DNA of 21,986 nucleotides, taken from assembly GCA_019418545.1 (NCBI GenBank), contig DYBQ01000034.1:1-21986 (forward strand), written 5' to 3'. Source of the DNA: Clostridiales bacterium. GTDB taxonomy: Bacteria; Bacillota; Clostridia; Oscillospirales; Acutalibacteraceae. How positions within the stretch are numbered: the first letter of the stretch is position 1; every line of letters begins with the position of its first letter. The translations under genes were made by a program, and so were the position numbers. Shown piece by piece: positions 1-6,966 of the stretch. Under the pieces are notes generated by a model that was given only the letters and a program-made list of their open reading frames with translations, was not told the DNA's origin and searched no databases.

Positions 1-557
1 TTTTCTTTGGGCGTTGCCTTGGCCAGCCAGGAAGAAACATTGTCCCAGTTCCATCCAAAGTTGAGCGCCTGCCCCACGCCGGCATAAATCACACCGTCGC
101 TCACCAGTGCCAATACATCGCCTGGACGTACTGTAAACCGGCATTCTGTTATATTTTTTCCCGCCATCTGCCGGAACTCCGGCTCCATTTCCTGCACCTC
201 GCCGTTACGGATAAAGATACAGGGAGGATTGTCGAATTCCACCAGATAGGCGTCTCCGTTATCGCTGATTTGCAGAATACTGAACGTGGAATACGCCAGC
301 TTCCGCACATTACACACCGGCAGCGTGTTGGCAATGGTCTCCACTGCCTGCTCCACCGTTGCTCCTTCATCCAGCATGGTAGAAATAATACTGCTGGTGA
401 GTGTTGATAAAATATTGGCTTTTACACCGCTGCCCAAACCATCCGCAAGCACTGCAATGGTGGAGTCCTTTGTGCGGGTAATCTTCACTTTGTCGCCGCA
501 CAACTCTTCTCCATATTTGTTCAGGCTTCGGTAGGCCGCATCCACATGCATTTTCAT
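1..557 (-). CDS. SpoIIE-family (PP2C-type) serine phosphatase, 3' end missing
   Basis: The frame stays open from ATG 557 to the window edge, giving 185 residues without a stop, so the C-terminus lies outside. The PPM/PP2C metal-binding signatures are visible: an Asp-Gly inside VLADGLGSGVKAN (D39-G40) and a second inside LALVSDGVIYAG (D154-G155). These are the SpoIIE/RsbU-type phosphatase motifs, which dephosphorylate phosphoserine on partner proteins using Mn/Mg. No membrane segment is seen in the visible part. The gene starts 52 bases after the stop of the hydrogenase gene and is very probably cotranscribed with it. SpoIIE-type phosphatases next to PAS-containing [FeFe]-hydrogenases are known in Clostridia, and the phosphatase is the likely output of the H2/redox sensor. 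Its target protein is unknown. A second ATG (551) is in frame; 557 is preceded by AAAGGTG at a rather long distance, so the exact start is uncertain by two codons. Confidence 0.85.
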   Translation of the reverse strand, partial: MKMHVDAAYRSLNKYGEELCGDKVKITRTKDSTIAVLADGLGSGVKANILSTLTSSIISTMLDEGATVEQAVETIANTLPVCNVRKLAYSTFSILQISDNGDAYLVEFDNPPCIFIRNGEVQEMEPEFRQMAGKNITECRFTVRPGDVLALVSDGVIYAGVGQALNFGWNWDNVSSWLAKATPKE

Positions 558-609
558 GGTTGGGAATCACACCTTTCCAAAATTTTAATGCCAGCACCTT
601 GCCTGTCAC

Positions 610-2310
610 TTATTCTTCAAAAACAATCATATCCTTCAGCTTGGTCAGGGTCACCTTGGTCTCCGCCGTGGTTTCGCCAAGCAGGCTGGCAATCTGCTGC
701 GCCGCTACCATCTGCTTGTCAATAACTTTTTGCGCCATTTCCATGGTTTCAACGCGCAGGCGATATGTATTTTCCTGTGCCGCCACTTCTTTGGTAATGT
801 CGCGGAAAATACCCATAACCAGCTTTTCTTTTCCAATATAAATCAGGTTCTGCATGGTGGTAATACCATATTGAGGATATTCCACCCGTTTATTGGTAAT
901 GGACTCTCCGGTTTCAAACACATATTGGAAGTCGGAAGAATCAATAATCTCATACAGGCACTTCTGCAGCGCTTCGTGGCGGGTAATGCCGAAGGTCTGC
1001 TCGGCAGCGCGGTTAAATTCCACAATGTTCATTTCTTCATCCACCATAATGGTGACATTGGGGGTTTCGCTGAGCACATAATTGGACAAAGACTCGGCGC
1101 GCTCCTTCATATATGGTACGCACATAGTAAGCTCCGCTTTATTCTGATACACGGCAATTGCCTTTTCACGGCAGGTGGGATAGCCGCAGGAGCCGCAGTT
1201 AAGCTCATCTTCGGGGCTTGTCTTGCCAATCTTGGCCAGAATCATGCGGATGGTTTCCTCATCGGGGATATCCTCCTTGACGGAGCGGTCCACAAAGGTC
1301 ATACTCATGGGGATGGAAGCATCCATAGCCGGATAACTCTCATCCTCGCGGGCATAATCCTCAATCCGCAGCCGCATGGCAAACCGGGAGGTTTCGTCCT
1401 TCACGGCCACAGGTCCGTTAATACAGGCATCCTTACACATATTCACTTCAATAAAGCAGTGGTTGAGCTCGCCCCGCTCCAATGCACGGCACAAAGACAG
1501 GCAGTCCTCATGGCCGCTGACGCTAATCATCTTCCAATCGCCGGTATCGCCTCTTGCCTTGAGGGAGGCGATGATTCCCTCGGTCACCGGATACATCCGC
1601 AGAATTTTAGAGCTGGCATTCAGGAAGGTAGCGGGCTTTGCTTCTGCAATCGTCTCTGGACATTCCCGGAACCATGCTGCCAAATCTTCAAAAGTGAGGA
1701 CAGCATCCACATCATTGTTATGGCGGATATCAGCAGCTTCATCCTTTTTAGCAATACAGGGACCTGCAAATACCACTTTTATTTGTTTGCCAAAGCTTTG
1801 CTTTAACAGCCGGGCATGGGCAATCATAGGAGAAATGACCGGAGCCATCTGGTCAATCAAATTGGGATAATAACATTCCACCAGCCGGTTAAAGGAAGGG
1901 CAGCAGGTGGTAATGATGTTCCTCATTCTATTTTCCTGAATCAGTTTGTGATACTCCGCCGTCACATAGGCTGCGCCTTCGGAGGTTTCCGAAACGCCAT
2001 AAAATCCCAGTGCTTTCAGAGCGCCCACAAATACCTGAGGATTTGCAAAATCAAACGATGCAAAGAAAGAAGGCGCCAGGGACAAAATCACCCGCTCGCC
2101 CCGCCGGATAAATTCTTTTACCAAGTCCAAATCGCTGGAAACGGTTTTGGCATCTTGGGGACATACATTCAGGCAGGTACCACACAGCACACAGGTTTTT
2201 TCCATGATGGTTGCCTGCTCATTTTCCACTTTAATCGACTTGACCGGACATGATTTGACGCATTTGTAACAGTTTTTACAGTTCGCTTTTTTTAGGCCCA
2301 AAATACTCAT
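610..2310 (-). CDS. [FeFe]-hydrogenase with C-terminal PAS domain (putative sensory, HydS-like)
   Basis: This 566-residue protein has four parts. A 2x[4Fe-4S] ferredoxin domain comes first (C11/C14/C17/C21 and C40/C43/C46/C50). The H-cluster domain follows with L1 TTCCPSF (C136, C137), L2 GPCIAKKDE (C185, K188, E191) and L3 NMCKDACINGP (C292, C296). A further [4Fe-4S] domain has C372/C375/C380/C397. A PAS domain (about 405-520) and a helical tail end the protein. All H-cluster cysteines are present, so an active-site cluster is likely, but the usual Met of the L2 'MPC' motif is Gly and the L3 motif is shortened. This layout is that of group C hydrogenases, thought to sense H2 or redox state rather than make H2 in bulk. 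Neighbours are a [2Fe-2S] ferredoxin upstream and a PP2C phosphatase downstream. The start at 2310 (MSILGL) is chosen because it begins the ferredoxin fold directly and follows GGGTGG; the frame is open upstream to 2370. Cytosolic, with no signal or membrane segment. Confidence 0.93.
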   Translation of the reverse strand: MSILGLKKANCKNCYKCVKSCPVKSIKVENEQATIMEKTCVLCGTCLNVCPQDAKTVSSDLDLVKEFIRRGERVILSLAPSFFASFDFANPQVFVGALKALGFYGVSETSEGAAYVTAEYHKLIQENRMRNIITTCCPSFNRLVECYYPNLIDQMAPVISPMIAHARLLKQSFGKQIKVVFAGPCIAKKDEAADIRHNNDVDAVLTFEDLAAWFRECPETIAEAKPATFLNASSKILRMYPVTEGIIASLKARGDTGDWKMISVSGHEDCLSLCRALERGELNHCFIEVNMCKDACINGPVAVKDETSRFAMRLRIEDYAREDESYPAMDASIPMSMTFVDRSVKEDIPDEETIRMILAKIGKTSPEDELNCGSCGYPTCREKAIAVYQNKAELTMCVPYMKERAESLSNYVLSETPNVTIMVDEEMNIVEFNRAAEQTFGITRHEALQKCLYEIIDSSDFQYVFETGESITNKRVEYPQYGITTMQNLIYIGKEKLVMGIFRDITKEVAAQENTYRLRVETMEMAQKVIDKQMVAAQQIASLLGETTAETKVTLTKLKDMIVFEE

Positions 2311-2391
2311 GATTACCACCCATCCCGCCATTCGGCGAATTATTTTTGACTGCCGGACCCTCTGCCCCAAGCAATTGGTCCCATTTTAGAA

Positions 2392-2643
2392 TTACTGCTC
2401 TTCCAGACGCTTCAATACCTCATTGGTAAAAAAGGCTTCCGTTTCTGCCGAAGTCAGCTTAAAGCGTTTTCCGTCCAATTCCACACACACGCCGCCGCTG
2501 GTACATTCCCCCATACAAAAAGAACCTTTCAGCGTCACCTTATTTTCCAGATGATGATAACTGACCAGCCTCTCCAAAATGCGGATAACATCCTGGGAAC
2601 CCTTGAGATGGCAGGAGCTTCCGATACAAATTGTAATGTCCAT
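2392..2643 (-). CDS. Thioredoxin-like [2Fe-2S] ferredoxin (NuoE-like)
   Basis: The 83-residue protein has the spaced cysteine pattern of thioredoxin-fold [2Fe-2S] ferredoxins: C6-x4-C11 near the N-terminus and C43-x3-C47 in GSFCMGEC, followed by GGVCVELDG. It corresponds to the C-terminal domain of NuoE/HydC-type subunits without their N-terminal helical domain. It is the first gene of the operon and probably passes electrons to or from the hydrogenase encoded 81 bases downstream. The start at 2643 follows AAGGAAAGGG about nine bases upstream. A transcript from the promoter at 2798-2826 would have a leader of about 150 bases. Confidence 0.9.
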   Translation of the reverse strand: MDITICIGSSCHLKGSQDVIRILERLVSYHHLENKVTLKGSFCMGECTSGGVCVELDGKRFKLTSAETEAFFTNEVLKRLEEQ

Positions 2644-2789
2644 ATGTTACAACCCTTTCCTTATCACAGAATTCTCTGCCGACCCGGCCCTTTTCCAAAA
2701 AGGCCTCCCCGCCGAAAAAGAAGGGCCAGATTTGCAGCCGGAGATTTACAGGCAATTCTGCCAACAACCCCCTGAAAAGACACTTCTAA

Positions 2790-2809
2790 CTATGGTCATT
2801 ATACCATAG
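2790..2809. promoter_or_regulatory. Perfect dyad over the -10 of the hydrogenase operon
   Basis: CTATGGT (2790-2796) and ACCATAG (2803-2809) form a perfect 7-base inverted repeat with a 6-base spacer. It covers the -10 hexamer and the expected start point, the place where a repressor would block the promoter. The arms do not match the Rex consensus that I know, so the regulator is not identified. Confidence 0.5.
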
Positions 2810-2826
2810 CTTCCCCCCACTGACAA
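2798..2826 (-). promoter_or_regulatory. Sigma-A promoter of the hydrogenase operon
   Basis: On the minus strand TTGTCA (2826-2821) and a perfect TATAAT (2803-2798) are separated by exactly 17 bases. Transcription would start near 2791 and read into the [2Fe-2S] ferredoxin, hydrogenase and phosphatase genes. Confidence 0.82.
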
Positions 2827-2874
2827 GAGACGCCACAAAAATTCCCGCTTTTTACAGGAAGCCTTATAAAAATC

Positions 2875-2889
2875 AAATCTTTCAGATTT
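2875..2889. repeat. Small inverted repeat upstream of the AraC-gene promoter
   Basis: AAATCT-TTC-AGATTT lies about 28 bases before the -35 of the AraC gene, in the 357-base divergent region 2644-3000. It could be a regulator site; AT-rich chance repeats of this size are common. Apart from this repeat, the two promoters and the -10 dyad, I see nothing else in 2644-3000. Confidence 0.25.
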
Positions 2890-2916
2890 TCTTTGGCGAA
2901 TTTACGGTTTTATGGC

Positions 2917-2945
2917 TTGCATATGTACTTTTGTTGCATTATAAT
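2917..2945 (+). promoter_or_regulatory. Promoter of the AraC/DUF1836 operon
   Basis: TTGCAT (2917-2922), a 17-base spacer and TATAAT (2940-2945). Transcription would begin near 2952, leaving a leader of about 50 bases with a strong AAGGAG at 2986-2991 before the ATG at 3001. The -35 is weak (three of six matches), which fits an activator-dependent or autoregulated promoter. Confidence 0.7.
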
Positions 2946-3000
2946 AGGATTCAGAAGACTTCCCCTATTTTCACTGATTTATAGGAAGGAGCCATGAGAT

Positions 3001-3861
3001 ATGAGTGAAGAATTTAAACATTCTTTTAAAAATACTACACATGAAAGCCTGGGGCTTTCAGTTTATAATTGCGGCATCCAGCGGTGCAGTCCAAACCATT
3101 CCTGGGGGCCGGCTGTCCGGGACCACTATCTTATCCACTATATTTTATCCGGTAAAGGGACTTTTCAGGATGAGAAAGAACAGTACACGCTTCATGCCGG
3201 AGATGGATTTCTGGTACTTCCATCCCGGCTGGTATCGTATTCCGCTGACCAGCAGGAGCCTTGGGAATATTGCTGGGTAGGGTTTCATGGTACGGATGCC
3301 CAGCACTTTTTGAGCTTTACCGGCCTTTCCGATGAAAACCCTGTATTTCATTATGACAAGGACGACCTTCTCCAAAAACAGCTGGAAGCCATTGTTGATT
3401 CCGTAGGCTCGGATGTTTGTCACGAAGCCCGGATGACAGCGGGCCTGCTGGAATTTCTGGCCACCCTGATAGACGAATTTGGCTCATCCGCTCCGAGAAA
3501 AAGCAGCGGCTATGAATATGTACAGAAATCCATCCGCTTTATCGATTTCAACTATTCCCGGGACATCAACATTGATGATATTGCTTCCAATGCAGGCATC
3601 AGCCGCAGTCATTTATATCGCCTGTTTATGCAGCATGTCTCTATGCCGCCCAATGAGTATCTCACCCGCTTCCGTATTAACAAAGCGGCGGCACTGCTGC
3701 GCTGCGGCCATTTGACCGTTGGGGAAGCTGCCTATTCTACCGGTTTTTCCGACCAGCTGTATTTTTCCAGGGTATTTAAAAAATACAAAGGAATCCCACC
3801 CAGCCGTTATCTGCGCGATAACGAAACCTCTGCCGGAGCCGAAAAGGAGGAAACCCCATGA
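3001..3861 (+). CDS. AraC-family transcriptional regulator
   Basis: The 286-residue protein has an N-terminal cupin-type AraC effector domain (about 25-115, with HYILSGKGTF and LHAGDGFLVLPS) and a C-terminal double helix-turn-helix (about 175-275). The latter includes INIDDIASNAGISRSHLYRLF and the signature GFSDQLYFSRVFKKYKGIPPSRY. Regulators with this layout bind sugars or small carboxylates and usually activate nearby catabolic genes. No sugar-uptake operon lies beside it; its only same-strand partner is the DUF1836 gene, with which it overlaps by four bases (ATGA). It could act on the divergent hydrogenase operon or on genes elsewhere. AAGGAG nine bases before the ATG supports this start. 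Confidence 0.92.
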   Translation: MSEEFKHSFKNTTHESLGLSVYNCGIQRCSPNHSWGPAVRDHYLIHYILSGKGTFQDEKEQYTLHAGDGFLVLPSRLVSYSADQQEPWEYCWVGFHGTDAQHFLSFTGLSDENPVFHYDKDDLLQKQLEAIVDSVGSDVCHEARMTAGLLEFLATLIDEFGSSAPRKSSGYEYVQKSIRFIDFNYSRDINIDDIASNAGISRSHLYRLFMQHVSMPPNEYLTRFRINKAAALLRCGHLTVGEAAYSTGFSDQLYFSRVFKKYKGIPPSRYLRDNETSAGAEKEETP

Positions 3862-4445
3862 CATCTCTCGAAGCCATTGAACAATGGGCTGAAAAAGGCG
3901 AGGCCAGTGCGCCGACCCCTTGGGAGCGTATGCCGGAAATCTATTTATATATGGACCAGGTTATTACCTATATGCACAGCCAGCTTTCCCTGTTTGAGCG
4001 CACGCAGGATAACCCTCTCCTCACTTCCAGTATGATAAATAACTATGTAAAAAACGGTGTACTGGAACGCCCGGATAAGAAAAAATATTCCCGTAACCAT
4101 TTGGCCACCCTCATGGTCATTTGTATGCTCAAGCAGGTGCTGTCCCTTCAGGACATTGCTTGTCTCCTGCGCCCTTCCCTTTCAAAAGGAGAAAGCTGCC
4201 AGTCGCTGTATGAAACCTATTCCCAGGCCCAGACCGAAGCCCTTCAGCAAGTGTGCCGCCGGGTGCGGGAATGTGTTCCCCAAGGGGAAGAAGCGCTGCG
4301 CAGCCTTGCCATGGAACTGGCAGTGGAAGCCAATGCCAGCCGGGCTGCTGCAGAAAGGATTTTGTGTGAGCTTGGCGCAAAACAGCCGGAAGAAAAAACA
4401 GAGCCAGAGCAAGCCTCACCGGAGAAAAAAAACGGAGCCGGATGA
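3858..4445 (+). CDS. DUF1836 domain-containing protein
   Basis: The 195-residue protein contains the DUF1836 core at about 50-115, recognisable by SMINNYVKNGVLERPDKKKYSRNH and the following hydrophobic stretch ending VLSLQDIACLL. The first part resembles a MerR-like winged helix, so a DNA-binding role is plausible, but the family has no established function. The C-terminal 40 residues are rich in Glu, Lys, Ala and Pro and are likely disordered. The start codon overlaps the stop of the AraC gene (ATGA) behind AAGGAGG, so translation is coupled. The last codons run into the terminator of the convergent acetyltransferase gene. Family assignment is from memory of the conserved motif. Confidence 0.85.
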   Translation: MTSLEAIEQWAEKGEASAPTPWERMPEIYLYMDQVITYMHSQLSLFERTQDNPLLTSSMINNYVKNGVLERPDKKKYSRNHLATLMVICMLKQVLSLQDIACLLRPSLSKGESCQSLYETYSQAQTEALQQVCRRVRECVPQGEEALRSLAMELAVEANASRAAAERILCELGAKQPEEKTEPEQASPEKKNGAG

Positions 4446-4456
4446 AAACCGGCTCC
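4425..4456 (-). terminator. Terminator of the acetyltransferase gene, inside the end of the DUF1836 gene
   Basis: GGAGCCGG (4434-4441) and CCGGCTCC (4449-4456) form a perfect 8-base-pair stem with a 7-base loop. On the minus strand it is followed by eight U (A-run 4425-4432 on the plus strand). The DUF1836 stop codon (4443-4445) lies in the loop. Confidence 0.8.
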
Positions 4457-4467
4457 CAGAGCTTACA

Positions 4468-5091
4468 TTATTCTCCTATAGGCAAATCAATCTTTCTGTC
4501 CCGGTAATAGTATTCCCGGTCCCGCTCCCCGATTTCTCGCAACACCCGGCAAGGGTTCCCTACGGCTACCACATTGGCTGGGATATCCCGGGTGACAACG
4601 CTCCCGGCGCCAATCACGGAATTTTCTCCAATGGTCACACCCGGCAGGACAACTGTTCCTGCACCAATCCACACGTTAGCCCCAATATGGATATCCATAT
4701 TATATTGTACCGCTTCCCGCCGAAGGGAAGGCTCTATGGGATGGGCTGCGGTGGCCAGGGTTACATTGGGACCAATCATGACAGAATCCCCCACATAGAT
4801 GTGTCCATCATCTACCGCCGTAAGGTGAAAATTCGCATAAACATTTTTTCCAAAATGCACATGGCTGCCGCCCCAGTTGGCATAGAAGGGGGCTTCAATA
4901 TAACAGCCCTCTCCAACTTCTGCCAGCATTTTTTTCAGCAGCTCTTCCCGCTTTTTCCCCTCAGATGCATGGGTGGCATTATATTCATACATTGCTTCCA
5001 TACAGGCAAACTGCTTAATCGTAATCCCCTCGTTCATGGGATAATAGAGCCTGCCTTCTTCCATACGTTTTTGGGCTTCCTGTGAATCCAT
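4468..5091 (-). CDS. Sugar O-acetyltransferase, maltose/galactoside acetyltransferase type
   Basis: The 207-residue protein has an N-terminal Mac domain (about 6-60, with MEEGRLYYPMNEG) and a left-handed beta-helix of hexapeptide repeats (about 70-190). The helix includes GPNVTLATAAHPIEP, whose His is the expected catalytic base, then IGANVWIGAGTVVLPGVTIGENSVIGAGSVVTRDIP. It would transfer acetyl from acetyl-CoA to a hydroxyl of a sugar in the cytosol, forming trimers. The start at 5091 is chosen because AGGAGG lies six bases upstream, giving the usual family length; the frame is open to 5172 but that would run through the promoter. It stands alone with its own promoter and terminator. The true acceptor sugar cannot be read from the sequence. 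Confidence 0.92.
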   Translation of the reverse strand: MDSQEAQKRMEEGRLYYPMNEGITIKQFACMEAMYEYNATHASEGKKREELLKKMLAEVGEGCYIEAPFYANWGGSHVHFGKNVYANFHLTAVDDGHIYVGDSVMIGPNVTLATAAHPIEPSLRREAVQYNMDIHIGANVWIGAGTVVLPGVTIGENSVIGAGSVVTRDIPANVVAVGNPCRVLREIGERDREYYYRDRKIDLPIGE

Positions 5092-5131
5092 AGCTGTCCT
5101 CCTGACTTTCTCATACAGATAATTTTCTTTC

Positions 5132-5160
5132 ATGATAGCCTTTTCTTTTAGAAAAAGCAA
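5132..5160 (-). promoter_or_regulatory. Promoter of the acetyltransferase gene
   Basis: TTGCTT (5160-5155) and TATCAT (5137-5132), 17 bases apart on the minus strand. The -35 sits in the U-tract of the terminator of the upstream tautomerase gene, so the two elements are packed together. Confidence 0.6.
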
Positions 5161-5187
5161 CAGGGACAGCATTTTTACTGCTGTCCC
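5152..5187 (-). terminator. Terminator of the tautomerase gene
   Basis: GGGACAGCA (5163-5171) and TGCTGTCCC (5179-5187) make a perfect 9-base-pair stem with a 7-base loop, just past the tautomerase stop (5197). The minus-strand U-tract is weaker and interrupted (TGTTGCTTTTTC). On the plus strand a run of seven T follows, so it may work in both directions. Confidence 0.75.
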
Positions 5188-5196
5188 ACAATTTTT

Positions 5197-5544
5197 TTAA
5201 AAGTTTCCGCCATTCCAGCCCCAATCAGGAGACGCCAGATATCGGATGTACATGTCCCGGGGGTCTATGCCCAGCTCCTTTTTGAAAAGCGCACAAACTT
5301 TTTCGGTCATCCGCTCCGATGCCGCCGAATCAATCCGGTCGCCCAGCACCTTTACTTCAACAATAGCCATCGGGCGTCCTGTCTCTCCCCGGAACCAGAT
5401 TCGGCAATTATCTTCCAAAGTGACCATCAGCCATTCTTCGCTTTTTCCCGGCAGGCAGGCAATAGCCTGTCCAAGCTGTTCTTTCAACACAACGGCAGTT
5501 TCTGTCGTAACTTCAACATTTGTTTTAATCTGAACACAGGGCAT
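5197..5544 (-). CDS. MIF-like tautomerase
   Basis: The 115-residue protein belongs to the macrophage migration inhibitory factor / D-dopachrome tautomerase family. It has the same length as animal MIF, starts Met-Pro so that Pro1 becomes the catalytic base after Met removal, has a Lys at about position 33 matching MIF Lys32, and ends SPDWGWNGGNF, like the MIF C-terminus. Asn97 of MIF is replaced by Arg (MYIRY). An in-frame ATG two codons earlier (5550) is only one base from AGAAGGAG, whereas the ATG at 5544 is seven bases away, so 5544 is the start. The family interconverts keto and enol forms of phenylpyruvate-like compounds as a trimer. The physiological substrate is unknown. It is transcribed away from the ROK regulator gene and ends in its own terminator. 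Confidence 0.9.
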   Translation of the reverse strand: MPCVQIKTNVEVTTETAVVLKEQLGQAIACLPGKSEEWLMVTLEDNCRIWFRGETGRPMAIVEVKVLGDRIDSAASERMTEKVCALFKKELGIDPRDMYIRYLASPDWGWNGGNF

Positions 5545-5633
5545 ACTCATTCTCCTTCTGTCAAATAAAATTTGATACTATCTATCAGTCTATTCTGTAT
5601 ATTGTTTTTCCAAAAATTTTCATCTGCTTACAG

Positions 5634-5639
5634 TATAAT
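5634..5639 (+). promoter_or_regulatory. -10 element of the ROK regulator gene
   Basis: A perfect TATAAT lies 33 bases before the ATG at 5672, but no good -35 is found at 16-18 bases; the nearest, TTGTTT (5603-5608), is 25 bases away. The promoter may be weak or activator-dependent. The same block read on the other strand gives TATACT, a possible -10 for the divergent tautomerase gene. A small repeat TGATA-CTATC-TATCA sits at 5573-5587. Confidence 0.4.
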
Positions 5640-5671
5640 GGAATCCTTGAGAAAAGAAAAGAGTGTACTTC

Positions 5672-6886
5672 ATGAAAATTACCCAAACCCGGGATATTCG
5701 CACAGCCAATCGCTGGGAGGTTTTCCGGCAAATCCTGCATCACTATCCTATCAGCCGGGTGGAACTCAGCGCCATAACCGGTTTAAACAAGGCTACTGTT
5801 TCTACCATTGTGAAAGAATGGATGGACTTAGGGCTTCTCTCCGAAACAGAGCTGGGCATTTCTGCCAGCGGACGCAAGCCTATTATGCTGCGGCCACAGC
5901 TGCATGTTGGCTGCGCCATGGCCATTGATATTGATGTCAGCCATGTGCAGGCGATTCTTACCGACCTTTCGGGTGAACGAATTTTAGCCCGGCGGCAGTT
6001 CACCATTACCTCCCCCTATTTTCCCTCTGTATACCGCCAGCTGTGCCAAATACTGGATGAGCTTCTCACCCAGCAGCCGGATTCCTGCTATGGCCTGACG
6101 GGTATCGGCGTATCTGTCCATGGAATTGTGGACCTTTCCGGCATGATTCGTTTTGTCCCCCGGCTGGGGTGGCGGAACATTGATTTGCGCGCCCTGCTGG
6201 AAGAAAGATACCATGTACCGGTTTGTATTGATAACGACGGTAATCTGGCCGCCATCGCCCAGCATAATATTGAAATGGATTCTCACAATTCCACAGAAGA
6301 GCGGAGTGTTCCCGCTAAGTATCAAAGCCTTGCAGCTGTTAATATCAGCGATTCCATTTCGGCAGGGTTAATTGTGAACGGGGAGCTTCTCCGAGGATGC
6401 CATGGTTTTGCCAACGCCATTGGCCACCACACCATCAATTTTGACGAGCCAAAGCAATGCCACTGCGGCAAATATGGCTGCTGGGAGCAATACTGTTCCG
6501 ATACTGCGGTAATCGCCTATGCAAACACCCTTCTCCCTACCCCCATCTCTACGATTGGGGAACTGGTGGATTTGGTCCGGCATCAGGATGCCGCGGCTCA
6601 AAAAGTGCTGGACGAGTTTATCCGCCATCTGGCTGTGGGGCTTACCAACATCATCTTTATTTTTGACTGCGAGGTCATTTCCATCAGCTCGGAAATTCTC
6701 AGCTCCCTGCCCTATTGCCTGCCGGAAGTCATGCGCTCCATGATATTGCCCATTACCCACGCGGAAAAGGTCGTATTGTCCCGTCTTGGAAAAAACGGGG
6801 CAATTTTGGGAGCGGCAGGGCAGGCCATCGAAGCGTTTTTTCAGGACTTGGCCAACACAGAGCCTTTGCCCCCCAGCGATACATAA
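5672..6886 (+). CDS. ROK-family transcriptional regulator
   Basis: The 404-residue protein has an N-terminal winged helix-turn-helix (about 8-60, with ISRVELSAITGLNKATVSTIVKEW), then a ROK domain. The zinc-binding motif is intact (GHH near residue 260, then CHCGKYGCWEQYC), and CIDNDGNLAA matches the ROK catalytic-loop region. The phosphate loop, normally DIGGT-like, reads D86-I-D-V-S, so kinase activity is not expected. The sugar-contacting Glu of the usual AGEIGH motif is lost (FANAIGHH). The family includes XylR/NagC-type repressors that respond to sugars; the altered pocket suggests another ligand. The start at 5672 (ATG) is preferred over an in-frame GTG at 5663. The gene is convergent with the six-gene heterocycle operon and divergent from the tautomerase. 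Confidence 0.9.
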   Translation: MKITQTRDIRTANRWEVFRQILHHYPISRVELSAITGLNKATVSTIVKEWMDLGLLSETELGISASGRKPIMLRPQLHVGCAMAIDIDVSHVQAILTDLSGERILARRQFTITSPYFPSVYRQLCQILDELLTQQPDSCYGLTGIGVSVHGIVDLSGMIRFVPRLGWRNIDLRALLEERYHVPVCIDNDGNLAAIAQHNIEMDSHNSTEERSVPAKYQSLAAVNISDSISAGLIVNGELLRGCHGFANAIGHHTINFDEPKQCHCGKYGCWEQYCSDTAVIAYANTLLPTPISTIGELVDLVRHQDAAAQKVLDEFIRHLAVGLTNIIFIFDCEVISISSEILSSLPYCLPEVMRSMILPITHAEKVVLSRLGKNGAILGAAGQAIEAFFQDLANTEPLPPSDT

Positions 6887-6902
6887 AAAATCCCGGAAAC
6901 CG

Positions 6903-6929
6903 AAAGGAGCCCTCATTTGGGGCTCCTTT
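6903..6929. terminator. Bidirectional terminator between the ROK gene and the six-gene operon
   Basis: AAAGGAGCCC (6903-6912) and GGGCTCCTTT (6920-6929) form a perfect 10-base-pair stem with a 7-base loop. It lies between the convergent stops at 6886 and 6967. The stem ends supply short U-runs in both directions. Confidence 0.8.
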
Positions 6930-6966
6930 CCTGTTTGTTTACAAAATGGAGTTCGTGTCCTTTTAC

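Noticed and set aside
610..2310. Interpretation of the hydrogenase as the main H2-producing enzyme
   Set aside because: The C-terminal PAS domain, the changed L2/L3 motifs and the phosphatase neighbour point to a sensory role.
4057..5085. 342-codon plus-strand frame running from the DUF1836 gene through the acetyltransferase gene
   Set aside because: It crosses two well-supported genes in other frames and a terminator, has no ribosome site and no recognisable motif.
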